Source: Dasyornis broadbenti
Taxonomy: Eukaryota > Chordata > Aves > Passeriformes > Dasyornithidae
DNA: 64,000 bases
Reading direction: 5' to 3'
Assembly (NCBI GenBank): GCA_013397935.1
Contig: VZRN01000251.1
Coordinates: forward strand, 353,910-417,909
Both the position numbers and the translations under genes were made by a program. Under the pieces are notes generated by a model, which saw nothing but the letters and a program-made list of their open reading frames with translations, searched no databases and was not told where the DNA came from. Positions 52,653 to 64,000 of this stretch are shown here, piece by piece (position 1 is the stretch's first letter; each line of letters opens with the position of its first letter).

Positions 52653-55600
52653 TCAGAGCTCCAGGTAGGAGAATTTCAAGGAAATGGAAATAAAGATAAA
52701 ACAATGACACAGAACTTTCATAAAGCCAACCATGAAAGTGATGTCTAGGCCTTAAAATAGCACACGCTTCATTAGACAAGAAGGTTCTCTGTTCCCAAAT
52801 CCGTCTTTGCAGCTCCCTGTCACACAGACACTGCTGCTCCGTGGGGGATGCTCTTGGAAAAGTCACTGGGATTTGGCTGTGCTCAAGAACTGGGAGCAAA
52901 AGTCCCCCAACCCCTCACAGTGTGGAGATCAGGGAGGGGAACTCACCCTGTGCTGGAAGAGCAGAGGACAAACCTCAAGTGCTGCCTGGGTTTGACCCCA
53001 ACACGCAAATTTAAAGGCTTTTTTCTTTCCCCTCCTCAGTGTAATTTGTTGCCACTCATTGCACTGACCTGTAAAGTCAAGAGCTGACCTTTTTTCCGAG
53101 TCCAAGTGAGAAAGCAGATGAGATACTGGGGCAGAGGCAGACTTTTAGCCTCAGAGGCTGGCAAGGGAGGCAGAAGTGCTGCGCCTGAAATCTGTGTTGG
53201 GCCATGACCAAGACATCACTTATTCCACAGCCGTCCACAGACTGTCACTTCATTTCAGTACTAGAAATGAAGGGTGGTCTGACACGTAAGTCATTAGGGA
53301 AAAAAAAAAAATTAAATCAATATTCCTAAGCCTCACAAGAAGAGAATACATTTGAGAGTCAGATTTTTTCAAGAAGAAAGTCAAGTCCAAACGCTAGTTA
53401 GGCCTGTCTGCAGCTGTGAATTGTGCATGTAAAAATATACGCTGAGACTTCTTTAAACGTGGAGCCAATGCCATAAAGAGCTAGATGTAATTTTCCAAAC
53501 AGAAATCCTAGGGTCCCTACCTTAATTTAGCTCGCTAGTTTGCATGCTCCGAAGATATTCACACTTAGGGGTAAAAAAATTAATTAATGTTATGCATGTA
53601 AAATTCTTCCATTTCACACCCAGAAAGGGAGGGCTGTATCCTCCAAGGAAGAGGGGAGCATGCTTGAAACGATCACCCTAAAATGACGACCAAAGCTTCA
53701 TAAGGCTGTTCATTTACTCTCTTAACTGAAAGTTACCAACATCAGAAATTTTAGGGTCTTTTGAAGACCCCAGTTTATGGATCTTGAGACTTGTATATCT
53801 GATAGTGAGAAGAACACGATTTATCAGTCTATCAAATCATTATCAAACTAACACCATGCTTCTACCAAAAATGTTTTAATGTCTTCTCAGCACATGACGA
53901 ATTCAACACAGATCCTTCTGTGGTCAGTGCTTGTTCTAAATTCACCATATTTCAGAATTACACCAGAAGAACACTAAATCTGTTTTCTTCCATTTGTTTT
54001 ACCACGCTTGTTTAAAGGTGGTCTCTCATTGGTTCATCTGTGTCTCAAGTCAAGCAACTCTATGATCTTAAATTTCCTCTAAGCTTTCCTCAGAAAACAG
54101 ATCTTTCCAGAGAGCTGAATTTAGATCCTAGATTTAAAAAATAAAGTCTTAATGCTTTAGAATTGCTACATTTCTCTCACCTGTGGTGACCCTGAAGTGT
54201 CGATACAGAGAGATCATGACAAAAGGAAAGAAATAAAACAATTGGCATCCAAGGCATTTGCTTTTAGCAGGGCCTTGGGTTCCTGTTTTCCTCCAAAGCA
54301 CAACCACGATGAACCCAAACTCTGCAAAAGGCTAACACAAGAATCCTGCTTCAGATTATGACTGAACGTTAGTGACCTGTACAATGACAAAAATCATTGA
54401 ACCAGTCAAGGCAATTTGTGATGAAAAATTACAGGGCTGGAACAGAAGCGCGCTCGGAGCGCTGAAGAACCCCAGAGTCATCCTGCTCTCCTCAAACCAG
54501 AACGGGCAAATCTTCCCCCAGCAGCCACGGCAAATTCTCTGCTAACTCTGCTCAAGAATGAAATATTTAAGTGCCCTCACAAAACAAACAAATCTGCATT
54601 TGAGAAACCCTGCTTGGAAGATCACAATGTTTGGAGTTCTTAATGAAACCACGTTTGGCAGAGTTACAGAATTACATTTAAAAAATCTACTTATTTTTCC
54701 AGCGTCAACGCTCCTTTCTGTGCATGATGACAAAACTGACTCCAGTTAAAAATGCACCTGTCAGAGCTGTCAGCCATCAGCAGCACTCTTTTGTTGTTTG
54801 GTTATGCTGCCAGGCTATTCCAGCGTGTTTTCACTACGAGGAGGAGGTGTCATCTGAATATGGCAAAACAAACGCGTGACTCACTCAGCACAATCAGACA
54901 GACCTTACAGCGTGGAGTGAGGCACACAGGCTGGCTGAGACTGCACACTCCTCCAGACTGTCTTTCTGCTTGCACAGCAGCAGCACAGAGCGGGTCCCAC
55001 TGCAGCAAAACAACAAGGAAATGAGAAGAGCCCTCAGCAGGCAGCAGTTCAGGGCCCCGTGAGTCAGCACTGGCTCCATGCATTGCCACACCAGCCACGA
55101 TTATCACCCAGCCTGTACAACAGAGGTGGCAAAGCAATAGTGGGGTTAACATGGTGTGGCAAATAAAGGAATACATAACATTTATAGAACAAATGAGGGA
55201 GCATGGAATTCCTTTGGATGCGTACTCCAAAATCAAAGCTATCTAAGTATTCACTTATTTTTCCCTTTCATTGATTTTTTTTCTCGCTGGTAAATTTATG
55301 CCACTGAATCCGGGCATTTTTGTACCCTGTGGCAACTCCTGGAAGTTATAACAGCTGAACTAATGAGATCTGTGAAAGCACTCCCTCTTTGAGAGAGGAA
55401 ATGGTTTTTACTCCAACAGTTGAATGTCTTCCCTACCATCTGCACAACCTTTTGTTAAAACACCTTCTTATACCAAGACACCTGATTAAACAGATGGGGG
55501 AAGAAAAAAAGCCTTTGTTCAAGTTTTGGCATCCCATTTCTTCAATTAGATTCTTCCAATAAGTTTTCAGCAAAACCAGGTTTATATTCCACGTATTTTT

Positions 55601-55688
55601 GATCATAAACCTTTTGCCAAGAACGGGTAAAAGGAAGCAATTCGCGATGCCCCGAGGTGTCTTTATACATCTGAAAATACACTACGGC
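52653..55688. other. Non-coding DNA, no gene recognised
   Basis: AT-rich, with an A12 run at 53300-53311. The - strand frame at 54850-55236 (128 codons) and overlapping + strand frames have no recognised domain. No other repeat was recognised before the CR1 copy that begins at about 55689. Confidence 0.5.
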
Positions 55689-56113
55689 AAATCACAGAAC
55701 CACAGAGTGGTTTGGATCAGAGGGGACTTCCAAGATCATTCAGTACCAGGCCTTGCCACAGGCAGGGACGTATTCCACTATCCCAGGGTGCTCCAAGCCC
55801 CAGTGTCCAACCTGGCCTTGGACACTTCCAGGGATCCAGGAGCAGCCACAGCTGCTCTGGGCACCCTGTGCCAGGGCCTGCCCACCCCACAGGGAAGGAT
55901 TCCTTCCCAGTATCCCATCCAACCCTGTCCTGTGTCAGTTTAAGGCCGTTCCCCCTTCTCCTGTTACTACATGCCCTTGTCCAAAGTCCCTCCCACTCTC
56001 TCCTGCGGCCCCTTTAGATATAGGAAGGTGCTACAAGATCTCCCTTTTCTTCTCCAGGCTGAACAACCCCATGTCAGCCTGGTTTCATAGCAGAAGTGCT
56101 CCTTCCCTTCCCT
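55689..56113 (-). mobile_element. CR1 LINE, 5'-truncated 3' end
   Basis: This is a clear CR1 copy lying on the - strand. At its 3' terminus (left end here) the - strand reads CTCTGTGGTTCTGTGATT, degenerate copies of the ATTCTGTG-type octamer that replaces poly-A in this family. Further in, the + strand shows GTGGTTTGGATCAGAGGGGA, CAAGATCATTCAGTACCAG, GGCAGGGACG, CCAACCTGGCCTTGGACACT, TTCCAGGGATCCAGGAGCAG, CTACATGCCCTTGTCCAAAG and CTTCTCCAGGCTGAACAACC. All are hallmarks of the reverse-complemented CR1 3' region. Homology fades at about 56113. Length is about 425 bases against several kilobases for a full element, so it is dead on arrival, as usual for CR1. The open frames across it are not the CR1 polymerase in intact form. 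Confidence 0.93.
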
Positions 56114-57289
56114 GCAGCGTGTGCCCACCCCGCACAGCTTGGCAACCTCTTCTCCAGGGCTCCCTTGCTCCCCACAGAGCAGCTCCCTGAGTGGGAAACG
56201 CTCTGAAGCAAACACAGCCTGAAGGACAAGGGAAGTGTCCAAAAGGTACCACCGTGCACCAGACTTATCCTTGAAGGCCTGGGCAAGCATCTGTTATTTC
56301 AAATGTTCAGTGCAGATGTCAATGCTGGCCGAAGACAACATCGTGATACAGCTTTGGGCCAACACAGAAAATCCAAAATAAAACACTCAACCTCTCGATA
56401 GGTCATAGTAAGTGCTCAAAATTCGGGTAACTCATGGCATTGCAAAGGAGTGTTTATTCATAACTAAATGGGTGAAATTCAATGCTGGCAATACTGTAAT
56501 CAGGATTAGGTGTGTGCACATTAAGTTTATAGAGAAAGAGTGTAGCTGAATTATTTTTTTCCCTTGCTCTGGAAAAGATCACCACCTCTAAAAAGCCCCT
56601 AAATGTCATTTCTTTGCTGAGAAATGGACTGCCAAGCAGATTGGCAGAGCTGTCAGCCCCTGTACCAGGCTGGGCAGCCGGGTCAGGCGGTATTGGCAGT
56701 AAGGACGGCCTGCCCCAGATGGCTGCAGCTCTGCACCAAGCTGGGGCCCAGGTGTCAGCAGAGCACTGAGCACATCAAAATCATATCACTGCTTAATTTC
56801 GCCAAACAATTATGCTTTTAAAAACTCAACCAAAAGGGGTGTCAAACCGGGAACTCCTGAACTCCAGTGGAGTTGGAAAGGAAGCCCAGGGAGCAAGGGT
56901 AGATTTGGGCACATCGGGCAATCTCCTCTTGCTCAGGGTGCATGGGCCTCATTCCCCATGGAACTCATTGCCCTTGGCCCCTTCCCCTCAGCACAGCCCC
57001 CTCTCTGGAGTGGCACACGGGGCCATTTATGGGGGAAAAGCCTGGCAGATGCAAGAGCCAAGTGCCAAGAGTCTGGATGCTTTTTCTCCTCAGCACTGCC
57101 AGCAGTGGCATCTGGTTGCATGGCTGCCTCCTCGCTCACCTCTCGCAGCGGGGCCCTGGCTCGGGCCTGGCCAGAGCTCTGAGAGGCTCTGGTGGGTCAG
57201 TCTGTCTCTAAACAGCCACCAAAAATCCTCCCTCACCACTCACCCTTTCATTCTCAAAGGTGAAGAGGACAAAGATGGGATTTTCTCCA
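56114..57289. other. Non-coding DNA, no gene recognised
   Basis: GC content rises gradually. The + strand frame at 56812-57402 (196 codons) has a serine/leucine/proline-rich composition, overlaps other open frames in the same bases and shows no domain. I do not accept it as a gene. Confidence 0.45.
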
Positions 57290-57580
57290 AACACACCTGC
57301 CATGTTCTCCCTGTGCTGTGCCCAGCCCCTCGCCTGGCTCGGCTCACTCTCAGCAGCCCCGTGCCGAGGCGGGACACTTTAGCATTGAGTTTTCCTAATT
57401 AAATTCACTCTGGCTTCAGGTCGGACAGGAATGCAAGGATTGTTGCGTGTCAGGATGGAGACACCCTGCCAGCAGCCAGGGCAGAGATAGGCACAGGGCT
57501 GCGTCACGTTCGCCTCAGCCTACACACCGTGCGCGGGCTGGGGCTGCAGCTCGGCGTTTGCATGACTAACTACGGCCTTA
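57290..57580. promoter_or_regulatory. Weak CpG-rich block, possible regulatory element
   Basis: About 16 CpG in 280 bases at roughly 58% GC (observed/expected about 0.7 by eye), concentrated at 57.48-57.56 kb. It contains a GCGTCACG CRE-like site near 57502-57509 and an octamer-like TTTGCATGA near 57557-57565. It is shorter and weaker than the block at 13.8-14.2 kb. No first exon or gene is evident. Confidence 0.3.
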
Positions 57581-60500
57581 TGTACATTTACACTTTCATT
57601 TATGCTGCCAGGTCTCTGGATATTCACATGGTGCTACATGTTCTCTGAAAACTCCAGTTTCTGACTTTAAGGTATTTGGGATCTCACTGTGGAATCCAAA
57701 AACTCACTGACGTTTCAGAACTAGACACCTTATTGGAAACAGCACACAACTGGGAAAAAAGAAACAAAAAAAACAAACATGAAATCGGCATTTTTTTCTT
57801 CCCTTCACCTGCACCACAACATTTATCATAATATAAAGTCTGAACTGCTGTTCTTCACAACATGTTAGTCATTCCAACACACACAGACAGCAAAGCTGGC
57901 TATTCCCATGGATTCCCCTTGCCTTGAAATGCGTGTTTTAAAAGCAAATTTTGACTTCTGCCTTATGAAGAAATTTATCTATAAGAAATAAATGTAGTTC
58001 TTAACACACTTCTGTACTACATTTATTTCTTCAATTTTTTTTAAATCTTCCGGTTTTTCACTGGATTGATAGCTCAGTAATTTCACAAGTGTCTCTCGAA
58101 CTGTCTGCACTGCTGGGGACCTCCAAGAGCAAATGCAGGGAGAATGTTTGAAGTGCAGGAAGCACAGAAGGGCTTGCACTGCAGCGCACGTAGATTCATG
58201 TGTGGGAATGATTATCCTCAACTTTTCAGCTCTTTGATGCATTGTGTGAAAGATACCCACAAATCTTAACCAAAAGTTTCCTACATTAAAAGCACAGCCA
58301 AGCAGAGGAGCCTGGTCTTCTGGCTGTGGAGTTTTGCCTGAATATATCCCCATGTGAATACCCTGCTTTGAATGATGTAACATGAAAGGATTGTCTGCAT
58401 TGTGCAGAAATTTTCTGTTTCCCATTACTCATACTTGTAAATGTATCTGTTCTGCAGTTCCCTCAGAAATGAACAAGCCTTAGCATCAGAAATATCCCTA
58501 ACACATTTTTAGGCAAAACAGAATCAGCTAGCTGTTCCATGATATTAAGTAATTCTTTCATGCTTAGCAAGCTCTGCAATCTTAAGATAACATTTAGATG
58601 CGTTTATGCAATTTCTGAGATTCCCTACACAGGTACAATTGGGTCTTTTCCCACTCTGACAAGAGCTTTTCCTTGGAAGCTTGATAAACTGCACTGCTGA
58701 CAGCTGCACAGTGGTGGAAACAGGCAGGCAAGTGCCTCAGATGTTGGAACAAGAAAGTATTCCAGCATTTTTAGCACCTGGGACTCTTGCTTAGCAAACA
58801 TCCCCACCCCAGCTGAGGTATGGAAGAACTGCAATCTCTGTACATATTTTACAAAATATAAAAGATGGACAAAGAAAAGAAAATACAAGATTTAAAAAGC
58901 AAAGCAAGAATAAAGGGATTTTACTGAGGTGTAACTTAGTTCCTAGACTCAGGTTTGATCTCTGAGCAGCATCACTGCTGCCTTCGGAGGACTTTGATCT
59001 GATTGAGAGATGACTGTGGGACCCCTATGCTGAACTCAGCTTGGGTGAAGAAATACTGCTGTGCATCAAATTTTGTCAAATCCAGTAAAAAAAAAAAAGA
59101 GCCCACAACAGCGCCCTGTGTGTAAATTCACATCTACAGTAGAAGATTTTGCTACATGAGGATGTCAAACAGAGGGTGAATTTTTACACAATGTTTTTAC
59201 ACTCACCAAAGTACCACACGCAATTTCAAGAAAGCTCCAATAAATCACAGAAACTGCCTTGTCTTAGACCTGATCTATCTCAAATCCAGCTTTTAAAGAC
59301 GATTATAAGGAAGGAGTTACAGTGGTAAATCTTCAAATTACTGTCGACTAAGAAATTCTTCCTAAATGGCTCCTTTGGGCCTTTCTGCTGAAAGCAACAC
59401 GGCTCCAGAGAGCTTCAGCTCTCCAGGATCCCACAGACCTCCCAGCTCCGTTCTGCCTCTCAAAGCTGGCAGGAATTGGCACAAAGGAAAGATGATGACA
59501 AAGATCTTCCCCAATAATGAGGTGGGGGATTAGACATTGCAACTGCAGTGGGGCAATCTGGAAAAATCTAACCACGAGGCAGCAATTTCTACACTTGACA
59601 AAAGATTTCAACACCGAGTTCACGTAAGTGAGGGAAGACAAATCTCTGACCTCCTCTCCTTTGCAATGGATCTGAAATCTCTAAATGTGATGGCAGATCC
59701 TCTTTGATAAGTCTGGGATTTTGCTCACTCCCTGCAGTACCTCACATGCACCGGATTGTGTTTCCTTTTTATCCACAGGAAAGGGCGATGGTTGAACCCC
59801 TATCATCGTCTTTGTCTCATCACTGTTCATTCCCCTCGGCAACTGCCAAAACCTCCCTCATTTCTTGATCAATAAAGCAGCACCTGCTCTTTCCTGACTG
59901 TGAGATTGCTCTTTTGGAGCATTCGTGAATTCTCCTGCCTGCAACAGCTCATCTATTTGTTGTCTGTTTGTGTCCAGACTAAGAGTTATTTGTAAGGAAT
60001 TCTGGAAAATGCCCCGAGCTGCTTGTGAGGGGATAACTCAGGATGGAAAGCGCAGGTTAAGGGTGAGACCTGTATTTCTGCCCTACTCCATCTCACATCA
60101 AACAAAAGAAAAGCCGCCTTCACTCCTGTGCTGCCTGAGCAGGGATAAGGTTATAAAGGCTTTTGGTTATAAAATCTTCCCAGACTTCATCAACCTAACG
60201 AGGAGAAAGGGAGCCCTAAGCTCTGCAGGGCTGCCTCAGGGGTTACCCCACCAGTTATCACTCACACCTCCAACATCCCTCTCCCCTCTGCAGATGCTTC
60301 AACACCGCAGGGCTGAAGGGAACCAGTGAATAGGAGGTGGAATTAGGCAGTGCTGGACTTGCACTCATCCCCATGAGCAGCACAGCGTGGGAGTGGTTCC
60401 TGGGGAGTCTCTCCTGACACACATCGAGTTTGCAGATGGATCGTTCGTGCTCCATCCATGACTCACTGCAAGGCCTGGGCCGAGCATCTGCCACCTCTGC

Positions 60501-62203
60501 CGGCAGATTGAAGACGACAGAGGCAGGCTGGAACACACCGAGGGACTTACCAGGCAAAATCCCGAACATGTGGACCCCAGGAGAGGCCAGGGTTGTCTCT
60601 TACACCAGAAGAGCTACGCATTTCATATTATCATTTTTTATAAAACTATAGCACGTCATGGCAGTGTAACTAAGCCTTGGTGACCTCTAAGGCTCACTAT
60701 TACCTTATGTAACATTGGAAGAGTCGAGTATAAAGGACTAAGAAGAGGAAAAAAGCCAAGAACATCATTCTTCTGACTATCAGAGATGATATTCAGCATC
60801 TCCTGCCAATGCAGCAGAAAAGGACATTCTCTGCTGGGTTTGTAGAAGCAAACACAGTCACAGAGCCTTCAACACATTTAGGTCCAAATAGCATCAAAAC
60901 CCATGAAATCCAAGCACTAGAATAAACCAAAAAATGTCATTTCTCCCCTGCTGCCCTTGTTAGTTTGCATGCTGTCTTCTAAATTTCTCTACTGAAATTC
61001 CTCTTCTGTGTACTTTTCTAAAATTTTTGCTTGTAGCTGCTTTTCAGTAGCAGCGGTTTATCGTGAAACAGAGGCTGGCAAGCGTTGGGAGCTTGGTTTG
61101 CTCGATGTTTTCCGTGGCAGTTGTGTTTTTATTTTAACTGGAAGCAGTAAGATGGTTATAACCGGAACATCCACAGTAAAAGGGGGTCACACTAAACATG
61201 CCAGACCTGTCTGGGCAGGTCTAATTTAAACACCAGCCTTTTAAGAACGGGACTGTCTTTGAATGAGATTTCTTTGTACTTCTGAAGACAGCACACACCC
61301 TTTTCCTGCTGCTTGATTAAACAGCACTTGCCCAATGAATAGATCTTGATCAGGAATAGAAAATGCATGGAGCTGTCCTGGGGAAAATGTGCTATATCCT
61401 TTCCCAGACCCACCTGTGGGAAGACATGTACAGCTGTATTGAACACACAGGCCTTTCAAATCAGTCCTCTTGCATCTGGACCTCTGCTCCGTCAACTGTC
61501 TGTGCCTTTAAAGTATTTACTTTATGCATTTGAGCATAATAAAGCGTTAATGGCAGTGGAAGTGTCTCACAGGAAAGCTGCACTTTTCAATTTGGCTTTG
61601 CCTCTGGAGGGCAAGCGCCAACCAAGACACGAACAGTTTCATGGTTGTAGCCCAAGATCCATCATCACGATCACAGCAGAAGGCCTGAAGTGCACCTTTC
61701 ACTGCTCTTGCAGAAGTGGATCCTCCCTTGTTAAAAATAACCCTGACTTTGCTGTGTGGAGAGTCATCCTTGGTCTTGTTCCACTCTCCCAGAACCACAC
61801 ACGCCAAGGACAGCGAGGCAGGAAAGTGCCAAGGAGGACCTGGTGTTCATTTGCAAGGTGAATACCAGAACTTTATGCTACTGTGCCTTTCTTTTTTCCT
61901 ATTTCAGGGACTTTGGCTTCTACAAATGCATTAAATTCGCATGCAGAAAGCATAAACTCCGTAGTATAAATACATCCTCATTAGATTTTTAGGATAACAA
62001 AGAATAACAGAAAATTTCACTCCATCAGAGCAAGAAAATTTGCTGCCTAGAACACAGAGCTGGAATAGCTCTGCTCTCTGCTCCAGTTTTCCCGAGCTTT
62101 CTTGGGGAAATCATCTATCTCCCATAGAAATGAGCATGAGCTGTCACATGTTGCAGCTCCCACTAATTTCAAGACTTTGCTGCTTCAACACATTTCAGAC
62201 GTT
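57581..62203. other. Non-coding DNA, no gene recognised
   Basis: AT-rich, with A-rich stretches near 57762-57780 and an A12 run at 59087-59098. Open frames up to 171 codons (61346-61861, + strand) are overlapped by - strand frames and have no recognised domain. No gene or repeat is identified. Confidence 0.45.
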
Positions 62204-62304
62204 CACACCTCAGCCCCATTGCCGTAAAATGGAAAGAGCAGCGCTTCTTGACCTCACAATAATACCGTGAGGATAAACAAATCCGAGGTTTTAAACCACT
62301 CGAG
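62204..62304 (+). mobile_element. MIR-type SINE relic
   Basis: CACACCTCAGCCCCATTGCC and GTAAAATGGAAAG (about 62204-62234) correspond to the MIR CCTCAGTTTCCCCATCTGTAAAATGG core. GCGCTTCTTGACCTCACAAT and GTGAGGATAAAC follow, matching the family's CTACCTCACAGGG...GTGAGGATTAAA segment. Downstream similarity fades near 62304. Order and spacing are right even though identity is low, so this is one of the two best SINE calls here. Confidence 0.6.
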
Positions 62305-62480
62305 TGTCACACGGACAGCAGCGAGGTCAGGCTGGCCCCCATCTGCAGGTGACTCACTTCCAGGAGAAGGTGCTTGCCTTCATTTGGAAGGACAACAAGG
62401 CATGACTCAATGGTTCAAAGCGTTTTATCAGCAGTGAAATCAGCGCCTAATGTTAAATTCTGAACTCCTTTCTGCCAGTT
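62305..62480. other. Short non-coding spacer
   Basis: Nothing distinctive is seen between the SINE relic and the octamer/hairpin segment. Confidence 0.5.
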
Positions 62481-62590
62481 CATTTGCATATTAGAGCTTT
62501 ACATGGTTAGTATTAGCTGAAACTAGACCCACTTGACAGGCAGAATGGTTCATTATGTGATTATGAAATTTCTGCAGTGGGTCTGGTAAA
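62481..62590. promoter_or_regulatory. POU octamer followed by a long imperfect hairpin
   Basis: A perfect ATTTGCAT octamer (62482-62489) is followed by a foldback. The arms AGACCCACT (62525-62533) and AGTGGGTCT (62576-62584) enclose GCAGAA/TTCTGC (62540-62545 with 62570-62575) and TTCAT/ATGAA (62549-62553 with 62563-62567). The terminal loop is 9 bases, with a 6-base bulge and a small internal loop. About 20 base pairs form over about 60 bases, roughly pre-microRNA size, though the 6-base bulge is unfavourable. I match it to no known microRNA. It may equally be conserved regulatory DNA or chance. Confidence 0.3.
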
Positions 62591-64000
62591 CACTGAACAA
62601 AATGGAAATTATTTTTTGCAACAATTTTTTTTTAAAAAACTTTGTAGTGTATTTGTACTCTCTAGTTTTTGAAGGCCTAAAAAGAGCATTTTGGGAGGCA
62701 CTCCCTCCACTATTCTCTCTCCATCCACACACTCGGCTCTCAAGGGGGTAGAGGACAGAAAGCTTGGCCATGCTGTTAGAGAAAGGATTTTAACTACTCC
62801 TCAAAAAATTATATCCTACTATGTAAGCATCTGCCTGCCTCTTTGGATGGCAAATAGGGATCATTCTGCAAAAAGAATTCTTTACAGCACTTTATCCAGC
62901 TTAGCCCTTGTCTCCTGGTGCTTAGACAAACAGTTTTTGGTTTATGTAAATAGTTGGTGGATCAAATTTCTCCGGCTGCCACACCCAGCCAGCCTGAATC
63001 ACCCAGGAAAACATAAAGAGAGTCACCTTTTATGCATTGCTTTTTCACCAAAGTACACAAGAGTTGCTACGTTACCCTTTCCCCACCAGCAAACAGATTT
63101 TTCATTCTGAAAGAACTTTTCTGTGGATCAACCCCGCTGCATAAAGCTTGGTAAAGTTTGATCTGGTTAAGGGGAGGAGCACTGAGTGTGAAACAAAGCA
63201 AAATAAATGCTCTAAGTGAGCCTTTACCTCTGGGCTTCCATGTTGTTGCTCCTACCACCGAGTGCTCCAGGGGCATCTGCTTTTCCTGCAGTCTCCTCAC
63301 ATGCCCTGAGAGCAGGACAGGAGGATGGAGGCAGCTACAAAAGTCATGGAGAAAAACCCAGATGAGCCCCAGCAGTTCATCTACCTGCCCTTGTCAGCTG
63401 CCATTGTTGGGTTTGCTTTTCTGGAAGGATCAATTCAAGGCAAGGCCAGCTGGATCAAGGATAGTTACACCTCTCCAGTGAAAAACTCTGGATCAAAAAG
63501 CAGCCCTGTGGCCCTTCACCACCCATGCTTGGCTGTCCTGCACTGCAAAGCCTCCCCAGGCAGTTATTGGGACAGCAGAGCCCAGCACACCTCGTGTTTG
63601 ACCACAGCTCTGCCCTATCTTCTCCCCTCCTCCAGGAGCCAAGAGACCCATCCTTCTCCCTGTTTTAACCCGGAAGGAAACGCTCCTGGGGCTGTTGGTC
63701 GCTGCTGCAGCCATGGTGGCGCAAATCTCGGGAGGAGATGCAGATCTGCTGCTGATGCTGCTCAAAACTTCACAAAGCGTTTCTAAAGCAAACCCTGGTT
63801 TTAAGGCTCAAAGCTGAAGCGAGGTGGGGAAATGACTTTTGGGTGTTTCTGTTCGCCTTGTGACGTCTCAAAAAGCCTCAGCTCTAGTTTTAATGATCAC
63901 CAATCAGCCCCTGTGCCCTCAGACTGCCACACTTGAGCTCCTAGCAAGCAACCCCAGACTGAGACTATCCAAGTGTTCCCAGAGATCACCCCTCTCCATC
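62591..64000. other. Non-coding DNA, no gene recognised
   Basis: It contains a T9-A6 stretch near 62625-62639. The + strand frame at 63325-63786 (153 codons) begins with a plausible-looking methionine-rich acidic/hydrophobic segment for about 55 codons, then turns serine/proline/cysteine-rich. It has no recognised domain, and a - strand frame covers its second half. I leave it as unassigned. Confidence 0.4.

Noticed and set aside
56812..57402. 196-codon open frame on the + strand
   Set aside because: It lies in rising GC content, overlaps open frames in other phases and on the other strand, and shows no motif.
1..64000. Search for CRISPR arrays, operons, tRNA, rRNA, snRNA genes and viral genes
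   Set aside because: No spaced direct-repeat arrays, no clover-leaf or box motifs and no viral polymerase, capsid or envelope motifs were recognised by eye. Highly diverged copies could be missed.

Overview
This window looks like vertebrate, most likely avian, nuclear DNA with no gene that I can identify. The best evidence for a bird is two CR1 LINE fragments (about 49.19-49.28 kb and 55.69-56.11 kb) that match the CR1 3' end, including degenerate ATTCTGTG-type terminal octamers. Repeat density is otherwise low, there are several eroded amniote MIR-type SINE relics, and the AT-rich background has local GC/CpG peaks. Crocodilians and turtles also carry CR1, so 'bird' is an inference. There is no operon structure, no recognisable structural RNA gene and no viral coding region. 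Two assembly gaps are present, 87 N inside a poly-T tract and 9 N in AT-rich DNA.

Layout. Positions 1-13.7 kb are AT-rich non-coding DNA with one strong splice-acceptor-like tract near 780 and the gapped poly-T at 1.3 kb. A small CpG-dense block with AP-1/MAF-like motifs lies at 13.78-14.17 kb and is the best promoter or enhancer candidate. Positions 14.2-25.3 kb are AT-rich, with an A/C-only low-complexity tract at about 19.94-20.07 kb and a 20-bp tandem duplication at 23.62 kb. Positions 25.3-39.7 kb hold three MIR-like relics (25.3, 26.55 and 39.69 kb). A GC-rich but CpG-poor block spans 40.98-41.6 kb. Positions 42-51 kb look like quiet regulatory or intronic DNA: a homeobox-site-rich stretch at 44.7-45.56 kb, a CR1 scrap at 49.2 kb, and a cluster of short palindromes at 50.07-50.60 kb. 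Positions 52-64 kb hold a palindromic purine/pyrimidine repeat (52.6 kb), the larger CR1 copy, a second weak CpG-rich stretch (57.3-57.58 kb), a fourth MIR relic (62.2 kb) and a long imperfect hairpin (62.52-62.59 kb).

Reading of the whole. None of the open reading frames (all 217 codons or shorter) shows a family signature I recognise, and many overlap on both strands in GC-rich patches, so I treat them as chance. Long A runs outnumber long T runs on the + strand by roughly 22 to 5 loci (counted by eye). One testable explanation is that the window lies inside a long transcription unit on the - strand. I did not find a clearly undescribed biological system. The most useful leads are the CpG block at 13.8-14.2 kb, the hairpin at 62.5 kb, the palindrome cluster at 50.1-50.6 kb and the strand asymmetry.
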